DNA from: Nectonema munidae | Taxonomy: Eukaryota > Nematomorpha > Nectonematoida > Nectonematidae | Assembly (NCBI GenBank): GCA_030549495.1 | Contig: JAUIRK010001007.1 | Span: 62,001-126,000 of the forward strand | Length of the DNA stretch: 64,000 nucleotides | Direction: 5' to 3' | In this document: positions 1-9,532 of the stretch, one piece after another | Numbering within the stretch: position 1 is the stretch's first letter | Layout: each line of letters opens with the position of its first letter | Position numbers and translations under genes: made by a program | Notes under the pieces: model-generated | Databases searched by the model: none | What the model was told of the DNA's origin: nothing | What the model saw: the letters and a program-made list of their open reading frames with translations, nothing else

Positions 1-1409
1 TTACATTTTGTGAGATCAAAAGTATTATCCAAATTAAGATCAATAAAATGATTATTAAAAGTAGTAGCAATGTCTAAATCGTTTACTATTACTCTATCAT
101 TTACTAAAATTAAACTTATACTATGTTTTTCTTTTTTAATAACAGAATTTATAACTCTCCAAGTGTCTTTAGGCGAATGACATTTTTCAAAAATATTGTT
201 ATAATAATCATATTTTAATTTTCTAATCAATCTTTGAATTTCACTTCTCAAACAAATAAACTCTTGTCTTGAATCTTTATTAGCTTTTCGCCTTAACTTT
301 CTATATAAAACGTCTCTTCTACGAAGAAGTTTAAGCAACTCCTTTGTGACCCACCCATTTGACCCTGTTCGATATTTATAACTTTTATTAATATGTTTAG
401 TTGTCATAGACATGCTAACATCATAGGAGAACTTATCAATAAAATAATCAGCAATTATTTCAGGGTTTTCAGAAATACTCATCAGAGACATCCAATTAAA
501 ATTTGATACTGTTTCAATAAACTTATTTGAATTAAAATATTGTTTGTATAAAACTTTATTATTGAAAAAACCAGCATTTAAAGATAATACAATTGGAAAG
601 TGATCTGAAATGCATGTCTTGGCTATAAAACTTTTATAATTTAAAGTAGAACTATCTATAAAAAAATTATCAAGTAAAGACTGAGAAGATGCAAAAGTCA
701 TTTTTGTGATAGCAGGAAAAAAAGAATGAGAAAAAAAGACTTCAAAAAATGATGACATGGAAGAAGAAACATTTAGGTCAAATAAATTATAATTAAAATC
801 TCCTGCAAAAATTTTAATGATCTTTGGATAATGAAAATCCAAGTATGATAAAAGTTTATCAAAATCTGTTGGCTTTTCGTAACAAGAATAAGGATGGCGA
901 TAAATATTTATGAGTAAAACTTTTTTGCGACTAGAAAAATGAATAACAATTACAAGCACTTCAAATGAAAGATCTTCAATTGGTAAAGAAATAACTTCGT
1001 ATACAAGCTTTCTATTTATGAAAAAACCTAAACCTCCATGTGTTGTGAACTTCGATTCCTGATTTAAAAAGATATAATCGTTTATTGAACATACCTGTAT
1101 CAGTTTATCGGACAGCCAAGTTTCCTGCACACATACAATAGAAACAAACTTAGATGAATTACAATTAATTTCGTTCAATAAAATCTCTAATTGTGAAATT
1201 TTATTTTTCAAAGAACAAATATTTAAACTTAAAATATTGAAGTTATATGGGAGTAAAAAATTTTCAATATCGGTTACAAGTTCTGATCGGCACTGACTAT
1301 TTTCAGAACTATTTGAATTTAATGAAATGTTATCGTAAAAATCTACTTCTAATGCATCATAAGAAGCCTGTGAGTATAGCATAGAGTGTGATAGGGAACT
1401 AAATTTCAT
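1..1409 (-). CDS. LINE ORF2, endonuclease part (partial, runs off window)
   Basis: From the ATG at 1409-1407 the minus strand stays open for 469 codons to the window edge; I checked each codon line by line. The protein has an apurinic-type endonuclease: NILSLN at the start, QETWLS, HGGLGFF, YRHP, GDFN, LLDNFF and ISDHFP in the expected order, so the catalytic set looks complete. It then enters the basic linker before the reverse transcriptase. The start overlaps the end of ORF1 by 11 bases in another frame, a common LINE arrangement. It nicks target DNA for target-primed reverse transcription. Confidence 0.88.
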   Translation of the reverse strand, partial: MKFSSLSHSMLYSQASYDALEVDFYDNISLNSNSSENSQCRSELVTDIENFLLPYNFNILSLNICSLKNKISQLEILLNEINCNSSKFVSIVCVQETWLSDKLIQVCSINDYIFLNQESKFTTHGGLGFFINRKLVYEVISLPIEDLSFEVLVIVIHFSSRKKVLLINIYRHPYSCYEKPTDFDKLLSYLDFHYPKIIKIFAGDFNYNLFDLNVSSSMSSFFEVFFSHSFFPAITKMTFASSQSLLDNFFIDSSTLNYKSFIAKTCISDHFPIVLSLNAGFFNNKVLYKQYFNSNKFIETVSNFNWMSLMSISENPEIIADYFIDKFSYDVSMSMTTKHINKSYKYRTGSNGWVTKELLKLLRRRDVLYRKLRRKANKDSRQEFICLRSEIQRLIRKLKYDYYNNIFEKCHSPKDTWRVINSVIKKEKHSISLILVNDRVIVNDLDIATTFNNHFIDLNLDNTFDLTKC

Positions 1410-1970
1410 TACTATTTATAATATTCTGTAGGTTATCATGTAAAACTCTACTCACTTCATCCTGTTTTTGTTTAAGACTTATACACTTTTCACTAAAACA
1501 TGTATGATTATAGTCTTTACACTGACTACATTTCTCAATATTAGTCGAACAATTGGAAGTAGTATGATCAAGGCTCTTACAAAATCTACATTTAGTTTTA
1601 CCGACATCATTACATTCATGATCCCAATGGCCATAATTTTGACATGTATAGCATCTTTTTATTTTAGGTTTAAAGATTACTAATGGAAAACTATAATTCA
1701 TAAAATAAATTCTGCCTTGACTATTGATACTTTTAACCCCATCTTTAGAAAATCTTAGAATATATTGAAACTTATTTTCATATTTTTTATTTTAACTATG
1801 CTAATTATATCATCTGACTTTATTTTATTTTTATCAATCAAAAAAGACCTAAATTCATTTTCAGTACAATCAAAATTAATTGAGTTTATAAAAAATCTTA
1901 CTGGTTTAGAATTAAATTTTTCAAATTTAATATATGGCTTTTCTTCTACTGCAATATCTCTAATTACCAG
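1399..1970 (-). CDS. LINE ORF1, gag-like zinc-knuckle protein (5' truncated)
   Basis: The downstream part (1701-1399 plus about 30 codons upstream in the same frame) encodes PKIKRCYTCQNYGHW followed by two more CxxC-type knuckles, the nucleic-acid-binding tail of a LINE ORF1 protein that packages element RNA. Upstream coding sequence continues to about 1970 in a different frame (EEKPYIKFEKFN... then FFINSINFDCTENEF), so there is one frameshift in an A/T run near 1785-1797. The segment ends abruptly at about 1970, where the opposite-strand reverse transcriptase begins. Confidence 0.75.
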
Positions 1971-2973
1971 TTATTTTTCAAATAGATTTCAATGTACTTT
2001 TATTAATGATGCTTATTCAGGCTTGCTAAAAATTCTGTGTGGTGTTCCACAAGGCTCTATCTTGGGTCCCCTTCTCTTTTTAATTTATATTAATGATATC
2101 TTCCGTATAAATTTGTTTACCAGCATGTATCTTTATGCTGATGATATCTCCATACTAGTTTCTCTAGATGATCCTAACTTAGGTAATAATATCTCTGCTT
2201 TATGTAAATGGTTTGAATATAACTGCTTTAAAATTAATCTCAACAAATGCAAAGCAATCTCTTTTTCTCAATCGCTTAATTACAACCTCTCTAACATTGG
2301 TTTTGAGTTTGTAAATGAATATAATTTTCTTGGCATTTTAATTGATAGAAGACTTAATTGGAAAGCTCATTGTAAATACGTTTTAGCTAAGTTGAACTCT
2401 GTTACTGGCGTTATTCGCCAATATAAAACTCTCATTCCTATTAATACCAAATTGTTACTCTATAAAGCGTTATTTTTGCCTCATTTATTGTACAGTGTAA
2501 TTAATTGGGGCCATGCTGTTAATGATGCTTTTTATCTATCTCAAAAGAAAATTCTTAGAATAGTTTTTAACAAGCCTTACCTTTCTCATACTAACATGCT
2601 TTTTTTCCAAAATAATCTTTTGAAATTTAATGATTTGTATAAACTTCGTTTAGCAATTTTTCTTTTTCATGCTTTGAACGATAATCTACCTCCCTTATTT
2701 TCATCCTGGTTTCGATTTAATTCCGATAGAGAAAATTTTTCTTTGAGGAATAGTAACCATCTTTTCGTTCCGAGATACAATTTCCATAAATCGCATGGTT
2801 GTCTAAGATTCAGGGCTTGTAAGTTCTGGAATCACTTTCTTTGTATTCATTTTCAACAATTTACCCATATTCAGTCTTGTAAATATTTTCTTAGAAAGTT
2901 TTTTATTCAATATTATGATTATACATGTTCTAATGTGAACTGCTATGTTTGTCTAAACTTCCATCAACTTTAA
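1969..2973 (+). CDS. LINE reverse transcriptase, second half
   Basis: The open frame can be read from a TTG at 1765, but its first ~68 residues are only the antisense of ORF1. Real homology begins at SYFSNRFQC near 1969. Motifs follow in order: GVPQGSILGPLLF, the catalytic YADD (MYLYADDISIL), then FLGILIDRRLNW and the thumb region with LLPHLLYSVINWG. The C-terminus ends in a CxxC pair (VNCYVCLN). The family is CR1/L2-like. The upstream RT fingers are missing because the element is rearranged at this point. Confidence 0.85.
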   Translation, partial: SYFSNRFQCTFINDAYSGLLKILCGVPQGSILGPLLFLIYINDIFRINLFTSMYLYADDISILVSLDDPNLGNNISALCKWFEYNCFKINLNKCKAISFSQSLNYNLSNIGFEFVNEYNFLGILIDRRLNWKAHCKYVLAKLNSVTGVIRQYKTLIPINTKLLLYKALFLPHLLYSVINWGHAVNDAFYLSQKKILRIVFNKPYLSHTNMLFFQNNLLKFNDLYKLRLAIFLFHALNDNLPPLFSSWFRFNSDRENFSLRNSNHLFVPRYNFHKSHGCLRFRACKFWNHFLCIHFQQFTHIQSCKYFLRKFFIQYYDYTCSNVNCYVCLNFHQL

Positions 2974-3396
2974 TTTAATTTTTTTTTTTAGTAACGTGCG
3001 TGTCTTCCTTCTTATATTTGTCTTTTTTTCATTTATTTTTATTCTGTGCTAATTTAGGTTTATTCTTATCATTTTTTTTTTACATGCTTAATTTCGATTC
3101 TTACTTTCACCTCTTTATATTGATTCATTATATTTTAATTAATGAGTGCTTGAGAATGATGTCTTTGTAACCTTTTTTATGTGTTTAATTTATTTTTTTT
3201 TCCGCTCCTTATTTTCCTCATATACGTTATATAACTTTACATCACACAGCGGCTTTAGCCTTCGGTGCAATTGTTATATAAATATTTATTTATTCCTAAT
3301 GGTTGCTCTTTATTACAAACAATATTCATTCATCGCTAATATTTTTTTTTCTCGATTTCAAATAAATTCTTCTTCTTCTTCTTCTTCTTCTTCTTA
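2974..3396 (+). repeat. LINE 3' UTR with (TTC)n tail
   Basis: T-rich 3' UTR that closes with AATAAATTC followed by about nine TTC triplets at 3368-3394. CR1/L2-type LINEs end in short tandem repeats rather than poly(A). The same AATAAA-T-TTC ending recurs at 5739-5762 and 28799-28820, which ties these LINE tails to one family. Confidence 0.75.
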
Positions 3397-3619
3397 TCTT
3401 TCGCTAGGCTTATTTCAGCTTTATTTTTGCTTTCTTTGTCAGAAAACTTAGTTATAATTTATTATTAGTTTATAATTTAGTTATATTTTACAGAAGGTTG
3501 TTCAAACCTATGAAAATTGCATCTAAAAATATAACTTCAAATAATGAGATATTTGAGTTTTCATAAGACGAAATTTTACAAGTGTAAAAACTTGAAATGA
3601 CTCCAATGGAAGTCGAATC

Positions 3620-4575
3620 TATTTTTAAATATATTTAATGTTGGCGCATCTACAATATTTTGAGGTAGATTGTTCCAATCTTTAATTGAAGAAAGTTAAT
3701 TATATAAGATTATTTAATTAAGTGAGATAAGTTTTTCTAAAAGTGCCATAATGAGAGTCTACTTGAAGTTTTAAGGAATTACATCGAGAAATACATAAGA
3801 TTAGATAAATAGAAGTACGATTTGTTACGGTTCTGAATGCTGGGTGATGAAGAAGACTGACACGAGAAGGCTACAAACAACTGAGATGAGAATGATTAGG
3901 ATGATGTGCGGAAAGACGCTGAAAGATAGGATTGCCAACGATGTGTTGAGAAAGAAAATTGGAATTGAGGATATAGAAGTGCATTTAGAAGAGAATAGAT
4001 TACGTTGGTTTGGTCATGTCGAAAGGATGTCCGAAGGGAACGTTGTAAAGAAGATAAAAGATGAATTGATTGATGAAAAGATGAAGAGAGAAAGACCAAA
4101 GAAAGCATGGAATGAAGTGATTCACCACGATATGGAAAAAAGAAAGCTTATGCGAAGTGATGCTAAAGAAAGAATGAAGAGGCGTAGTTGTTGCAGGAAA
4201 CTGGTTGACCCCGACTCTTTGGGAACAATAACCAGGCCTAGAAGGCAAAATGGATGATGATGATGGCATCGAGAAATACGTGATGCCATTGGAGGTAAAA
4301 CTTTTCCTTGTATGTCAATATTTTTCTTCAGTATATTATGAATAGTTATCATTTTTTGTCTTTTAATTCTATAAAGAAGAGACGGAAGGTTGAGTTCTTA
4401 TATTTTGTCTGTGTATGACATATCTTGGACATCAGCTATAGCTACTTTTTTAGTGAACTTTCTTTGAACTCTCTCAAATTTCCTCAATTCAAGCTTGTTG
4501 TGAAGGTCAGTAAGTATATTGGGTAATGTTGCACTATCCGTGCATTGATGAAAAGCAATTTTAATTGGAAAGAAG
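3620..4575 (-). mobile_element. CR1-type LINE relic, RT C-terminus, split by an RTE
   Basis: On the minus strand 4570-4280 encodes LELRKFERVQRKFTK, then MSYTDK and NLPSLLYRIKR, the hallmark C-terminal region of CR1/L2-type reverse transcriptases (LERVQRRATK ... LSYEERL ... LPSLxYRRxRGD). It continues at 3794-3620 with NSLKLQV-like and TFFN sequence. The 472-bp RTE at 3795-4266 interrupts it. The relic has stops and frameshifts and is clearly old. It is a different LINE lineage from the one at 1-3396. Confidence 0.65.
3795..4266 (+). mobile_element. 5'-truncated RTE-type LINE with exact TSD
   Basis: Encodes the C-terminal tail of an RTE-clade reverse transcriptase: CYGSECWVMKK, then TEMRMIRMMCGKT, ENRLRWFGHVERM and RERPKKAW, ending near 4257. 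The 3' end is a GATGATGATG triplet tail, typical of RTE elements. It is flanked by a perfect 13-bp target-site duplication, CATCGAGAAATAC, at 3782-3794 and 4267-4279. This fixes both ends and shows that only the last 472 bp were inserted. It sits inside the minus-strand CR1-type relic. Confidence 0.88.
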
Positions 4576-4589
4576 TTGTTCAATGATAT

Positions 4590-5310
4590 AATGCTTTCAT
4601 ATGTCTTTCATATGTGTACTTATTTTACAGATTTAGATTTATTGATGTTTGCTGATGATATTACCTTTATTATGACTGTTAATTCTTCTTTATTACAAGA
4701 TGATTCTTCACTACACTTGAATATGAAATTAAAAAAGAAATTTGTAATATACAGTGTTAGCTTAATGATAATGGTATGTTCATGAACAATAATAAGATAC
4801 AATTCACTATTTTTTCCAACTTTAAAAAAAACTTGAAATTGAACGTGTAAAATGCCACAATTATTTGGGTATAATTATAGATGACAAACTTTCCTGGAAT
4901 AATCATATACTTAAACTTTCTTTCAAATTGAATACGATAATTGGTATGCTTAGAAAAACAAGTAAGCCCTTCTTTACCATTAAATATCCACTTAATGCTG
5001 TACAAATCACTCTTTCTCTCTCATATCAACTACAGTATTTCTAACTTGTTACAATGTAATTTTCATGTATTTCGTTTACAGAAGAAAGCACTAAGGATCA
5101 TATCCAAAAGAGCTATATCAGCCATACTAATTATATTTTTGAAAAATATCAACTTTCCAAATGACCAGACATATACAATAGAAGTATATATATTTCCATC
5201 TACAAGTTTTTCAACTTTATGCTGCCGTTAGTCTTTCATTGTTTTCTTCTGGCTAGAAAGCACACTCAAAAGAAAAGGGATTTGTCTTATTACTTTTTCA
5301 TTGACACAAA
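4590..5310 (+). mobile_element. LINE relic, reverse transcriptase palm and thumb
   Basis: Degenerate plus-strand LINE sequence. It keeps the catalytic motif as LLMFADDITFI, then the FLGI-like region (YLGIIIDDKLSWNNH) and a thumb with LQKKALRII. The pieces lie in different frames (about 4576-4785, 4830-4990 and 4941-5231), so it has several frameshifts. It is probably CR1/L2-like and may share its 3' end with the tail at 5628-5765, now separated by a hAT fragment. Confidence 0.7.
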
Positions 5311-5319
5311 ATGAGGATC

Positions 5320-5627
5320 AAAGTAACTTTACTTTGCGAACCTTGCGTTTAGCGAAATCATACAATATATCATCAAAATAGACATATATATAGCATAAGT
5401 ATGTCTATATATAGACATATATAGCTCAATTGAAAGAATTGCCAAGTTGTTCAATCTATCTTCGTGAATTGTTGACCTCAAGTAAGTTTTGATTAGTTTA
5501 AGGCGCGAGAAGCTTCTTTCACCAGATGCCACATAATCATTTAATTGGATAATAGGGCGGGTCGGGCCTATGGAAGCGCGGAGCCCACTGCGGCCGCATA
5601 GGTTGCAGTGGCCTCAGGCCGGCCCTG
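5320..5627 (-). mobile_element. hAT transposon remnant: transposase C-terminus plus one TIR
   Basis: Minus strand 5532-5329 encodes SGERSFSRLKLIKTYLRS followed by RLNNLAILSIE, the C-terminal dimerisation domain of ZMYM1-like hAT transposases. The terminus CAGGGCCGGCC lies at 5627-5617 on the same strand, joined to a GC-rich subterminal stretch. Catalytic and zinc-finger domains are missing, so this is an internally deleted element. I could not find the other terminus or a clean 8-bp duplication. Confidence 0.7.
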
Positions 5628-5765
5628 CTTGTGACACAACCTTGCAAATTGATTTATTCTTATTTCAATCTTTATTTTGTTTGTATTCACTTATTTATAA
5701 AACTTACTTTTTTCATATTTACAACAATATTATTATTTGCAAATAAAGTTCTTCTTCTTTTATAT
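5628..5765 (+). mobile_element. CR1/L2-like LINE 3' end
   Basis: T-rich sequence that ends in GCAAATAAAGTTCTTCTTC at 5738-5757, the same AATAAA plus TTC-triplet ending seen at 3362-3394 and 28799-28820. It is probably the tail of the LINE relic at 4590-5310. No coding sequence remains. Confidence 0.5.
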
Positions 5766-6102
5766 AAACATTTCAAATATCATGCTTTTAATCTTTTCAT
5801 ATTGTCGAAGAAAGGGGCATAGAGAAATTTTGAGGAGCAAGCTACCTTTTTTGTTCTTCAAATAAATTTTCCTTACTTATTTAACTAAACTCTATTTAAC
5901 GTTAGGATACATTTTATCATATAAATATAATTCAAAAATATAGATATATCTTTAATAAATTTATAGACATGCATTTTAAAAGGATGATATTTTGAATTAG
6001 TTAGTATATTTTGGAATTTGAATTTGTATTTTTAGAAATAAATTAAATTTAAATAATTTTCTTATTATTAAAATCTATTTAAAGCTATTCCTTATAACTT
6101 AC
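5766..6102. other. AT-rich, no feature seen
   Basis: Very AT-rich sequence with no open frame, terminal repeats or recognisable motif. Confidence 0.5.
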
Positions 6103-6236
6103 ATGGCAGATGGCTTATTGGTGGAAACGTAGGGTCTTGGTTCGAAACCCGATTGTGACTATCCCTTCCATCTGTCCGGTTAAGGAAGATTATTCTTCCC
6201 TTGGATGCGAAACAGAAAACTATAAAAAACTACCCT
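6103..6236 (+). repeat. tRNA-derived SINE-like repeat
   Basis: Contains an A-box-like TGGCTTATTGGTGG followed about 25 bases later by a B-box GGTTCGAAACC, the internal polymerase III promoter of tRNA-derived SINEs. It does not fold into a full tRNA cloverleaf by eye. The downstream body ends near CCTAG at 6236. Confidence 0.5.
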
Positions 6237-6463
6237 AGATTAGTTTTTAAAATTTTTTGATATTAATTTCTTCAAAATAGTCTGCTAAAAATTGAAAATT
6301 TACTTATTTTATTGTGACACGTATCCTGAGCAAAGTTTGACATACCCACGTACGCATTCAGGAGAAGTTTTGGAAAAGTTGTGCCTGGTATATAAAATTC
6401 CTGGCTCAACTCCATGCTCTAAAAGACATTAAAAAAGGAATATACAAAAAAGATTCACCAAGA

Positions 6464-6705
6464 GGTTAAACGCCCCTGACATAAATATAAACAACCCCTC
6501 TTCTTTATCACACCGATTTCTCATATAAAGTTGCCTTCACCAGAATTTCAATATAAATAATAATAATATTTCTGTTTTGTCAAAAAATTTTATAAGAGTA
6601 AATTATAGAGAATCTGAGGCTCATTTTGATATTTCAATATTTAATAGAAAAATTAATATAATATATTTTTTTAATAATAATCGAAAAGATTGTTACATTT
6701 AAGTT
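6464..6705 (+). repeat. Dispersed direct repeat, copy 1
   Basis: Starts GGTTAAACGCCCCTGAC and ends TTACATTTAAGTT. It matches 9297-9532 over its whole length with only scattered substitutions and two short indels (an AAT unit and an AAAT). No terminal inverted repeat or coding capacity is visible, so its class is unknown. Confidence 0.8.
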
Positions 6706-6861
6706 TAATATAGATAATTTTATGGTCTTACTAAATTTCTCGTACTTCCTTGAGCTACTAAAAAATTATGTTTGATATTCTTCAGTAATATGCAAAAAAA
6801 AAATACAAAAGTTAACCTTTGTTCATAAATTCATTTAACGTTAAATTCAAAGTTAACTGAA

Positions 6862-7245
6862 TTTTTTATACCAAATTTAACATGCTGATTTTATTTCTCT
6901 ACTCTGTTATGCTGTGAAAATGTCTAAGAGTGTCAATCAAATTTGTGGTTTACGCCTGAAAATTTTATTGAAGAAAATTATTGACATTTTAAATATATAT
7001 TTTTATACTAAATCCGTCATGATGATTTCATTCCATCCCTCATTTTTCACAATTAGGGTGTCAAAATGTCAAAAAGTGTCATCAAATTTAGGGTTTACTT
7101 CTAAAATTTTTCGCCTATAATATTATTTAAATTTTAAGCAAAATACTAAATTAAACATGTTGATTTCGTTTTTGGACTCATCCTTCGAAATTAAGGTGTT
7201 AAAATGTCTCAAACTCTCATTAAATTTTCTTTCAATAATAATTAT
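6862..7245 (+). repeat. Degenerate tandem repeat, ~140-bp unit
   Basis: Three diverged units start at about 6862, 7002 and 7142. Each holds a consensus close to ACTAAAT..ACATGnTGATTTC, then TTAGGGTGTCAAAATGTC and TCATCAAATTT. Related units occur at 36770-37110. The open frame at 6914-7120 lies entirely inside this repeat and has no protein character. Confidence 0.65.
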
Positions 7246-7689
7246 AATTAGTTTGATATAAATCGTTTACAAACATAGAATAAAAATTACAATGGAATGG
7301 TTTCACATATAAGAGATAAAGTATGAGATGATTATCATAAAAAGATTGGCTGAAGGCTTAACATTAAATAAGATAACAGAAATCAATCCTTTTAAATTTA
7401 ATTTTTTCTTATTAATTAAAATAATTTGCTGAGTTGAATAAATTCATATTTCATTAAAAAAAGAGTATTTTATGGTCAATTTACAAAACGGTTGAAGAAA
7501 AATTAAAAATGTCAGCACTAAAAGTTCTTAACAGTGTATGAGATAAGAAACAGTATTATGAATAAATTTGTAGCCATTTGCAAGCAATATGATGAAAAAA
7601 GTTAAATTTTGTAATATTTTGCTTAATCGCGTCTTCTTCGTAGGGTCTATAGGAAAGAAAAGAAATATAAGAGCCAGTATGCTTAAGAA
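7246..7689. other. AT-rich, no feature seen
   Basis: No open frame, repeat pair or motif that I can support. Confidence 0.45.
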
Positions 7690-8540
7690 GTTTTTTTATC
7701 AGTTTAATAATTTTTTTTTATAATAAATATTTTTTCTGTTATAATAATGGCATGACAGTAGCTAGTACTTTTCGATTGGGAGGGCTGGAAAAAAAAATTT
7801 TAGGGGGGGAGGGGGGGGGGGGGGGTGGGGCTAAATATTTTCACAAAGGTACTTATGGGTTATCTCTCCCCCATTCAAAAAAAATTTTTTAGTAAATTAC
7901 TGAAAAAATATTTAAAGTGGGAGGGAGATAACTAATAAGAACCAAATTTTTATATATAGTCTAAAAATAAACCATTTTTTGAACCCTTTATTGATATCGA
8001 ATTATATTAGGTTGGGGGGGGGGGGGCTCTGAATCTGAGTGGGGCTTAGCCCCCTCCTGCCCTCGCTGGCTACGGGCTTGAATAATAGACATAACTTCTA
8101 TATTCTATTATTTCTAACATAAAGGTTTTGTATACATACATGTATATCTAAAAATATTCTAAAGTATTTTATATAAATTTATCTTAATCCTTATTTTTAT
8201 TAGATGAAACACTTATCAGTTATCTATTCAATCGTTATTGCTCAGGATTTTGTGATCACACTATTTTGGAATTAATAAAACTCAATAAATTCGATTGAAT
8301 AGTAAATCCTCTTGTAATAATCTTTTGATAATAGCTTTGAATTGTAATGTTGCATCGATTTTATATCACTGGTGTTGTAGCGCCCACAAGCCTCTTCTGT
8401 CTTTTGGTTCTTCAGCACCAGTTAACTTTCTTTTGACATTCTAGTATTCATTTATAAAATTAAACATTGCAATAACTGCATTAGATACGGGCATTTGACA
8501 TCTGAATGTAAAAGGAATACACAAATATGTACTGTTGTCT
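7690..8540 (+). mobile_element. LINE 5' region / ORF1 relic, copy A
   Basis: Plus-strand counterpart of the minus-strand LINE at 23100-27310. 7690-7750 plus 8081-8428 matches the reverse complement of about 26925-27305. 8428-8530 matches the reverse complement of 23920-24010 and encodes the zinc knuckle KIKHCNNCIKYGHL-like segment of ORF1. About 350 bp of ORF1 present in the other copy are missing here, where GTTAAC joins TTTCTTTTG. A 330-bp hAT-type element is inserted at 7751-8080. Confidence 0.75.
7751..8080. mobile_element. Non-autonomous hAT element with long G runs
   Basis: Termini CATGACAGTAGCTAG and, inverted, CAAGCCCGTAGCCAG are imperfect inverted repeats of the GTAGCnAG type. The flanks are AATAATGG and AATAATAG, an 8-bp target duplication with one mismatch. 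The related LINE copy at about 27250 has a single ATAATAATGGACATAA at this point, the empty site. Inside are two runs of G (about 7803-7826 and 8014-8030). No coding capacity. Confidence 0.82.
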
Positions 8541-9296
8541 GGCTAATACCCAATAACTTCAAAATTATATCAAAAAATTATTAGTGAATTAATATTTAAA
8601 AGCTTGCTATGAAACGCTTTTTAGAAAAATTAATTGTAACCTCATGCTCCAAGTCTCTTTATTGAGGCCCATACGCTAGATAGAGGGGTATAGAGATTGG
8701 AGGAGACAGTTCTAAGTGGTCAAAAATAATTCCTCTGTCCATTCTTTACAACTTTTTCTAAAGATTCTCATTAGCTGAAAATTTAACAATATAGGATGAT
8801 AGTAGAAGCAAACTCCATTTTATCCACCATAAAATCACTTGTAGTTGTCATTTTATCGAGATTATAAGATCATTATCCGAAAAAAGTTCCACATGAACTC
8901 AATGCCCAAGATTGTTAAAGATAGGAGTAAAAATAACTCATATCGTATTTATACTTCAAAGTAGTCTATCCATTACAACGAATCTGACTAGGTAATTTCC
9001 CCAACTCTATATAGATGAAATATTCAACGTTCAGCTTTTAAATAACCTGTTTAATGAAAGATTGGTCAAAGAAAAATTTAATATTAAAGTTGTTTTTATA
9101 ATTGCCATTTAACAAATTTAAAATTTGTTTTGTAAATAAATATGATAAAGCTATCAATGCCCAAATTAGATTTTATGAATTAATTATTTATACAATCAAG
9201 CTATTGATAAATTTGTGTGTCATACTTAATAATAAAAAAGAACAGTAAATGAGATATGGGATCATATTATTCAATCCGTGAAGGTCTAGATTCATC
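8541..9296. other. No gene recognised
   Basis: AT-rich with only short, featureless open frames; no inverted or tandem repeat seen. Confidence 0.4.
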
Positions 9297-9532
9297 GGTT
9301 AAAAGCCCCTGACATAAATATAAACAACCCCTATTCTTTATCACAGCGATTTCACATATAAAGTTGCCTTCACCAGAATTTCAATATAAATAATAATATT
9401 TCTGTTTTGTCAAAAAATTTTATAAGAGTTATAGAGAATCTGAGACGCGTTTTGATATTTCAATATTTAAAAGAAAAACTAATATAATCTATTTTTTTTA
9501 ATAATAATGGAAAAGATTGTTACATTTAAGTT
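9297..9532 (+). repeat. Dispersed direct repeat, copy 2
   Basis: Second copy of the repeat at 6464-6705, same orientation, about 2.83 kb downstream. It begins GGTTAAAAGCCCCTGAC and ends TTACATTTAAGTTG. The two copies are over 90% alike by eye. Confidence 0.8.

Larger units (their letters stand above)
1..3396. mobile_element. CR1/L2-like LINE, 5' half inverted
   Basis: One LINE appears to occupy this stretch in two opposed pieces. The left piece (about 1-1970) reads on the minus strand: ORF1 with CCHC zinc knuckles, then the start of ORF2 with an endonuclease. The right piece (about 1969-3396) reads on the plus strand: the second half of a reverse transcriptase, a 3' UTR and a (TTC)n tail. 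Heads meet near 1965-1972. This is the geometry left by twin-priming integration. Both coding pieces are nearly intact, which suggests a young copy. The left piece runs off the window. Two independent insertions head to head cannot be excluded. Confidence 0.75.

Noticed and set aside
1765-1968. N-terminal 68 residues of the 402-codon plus-strand frame
   Set aside because: They are the antisense of LINE ORF1; true RT homology starts at about 1969.
3896-4352. Minus-strand frames of 70-89 residues over the RTE fragment
   Set aside because: Shadows of the RTE tail, apart from the part of 4352-4280 that continues the CR1-type relic.
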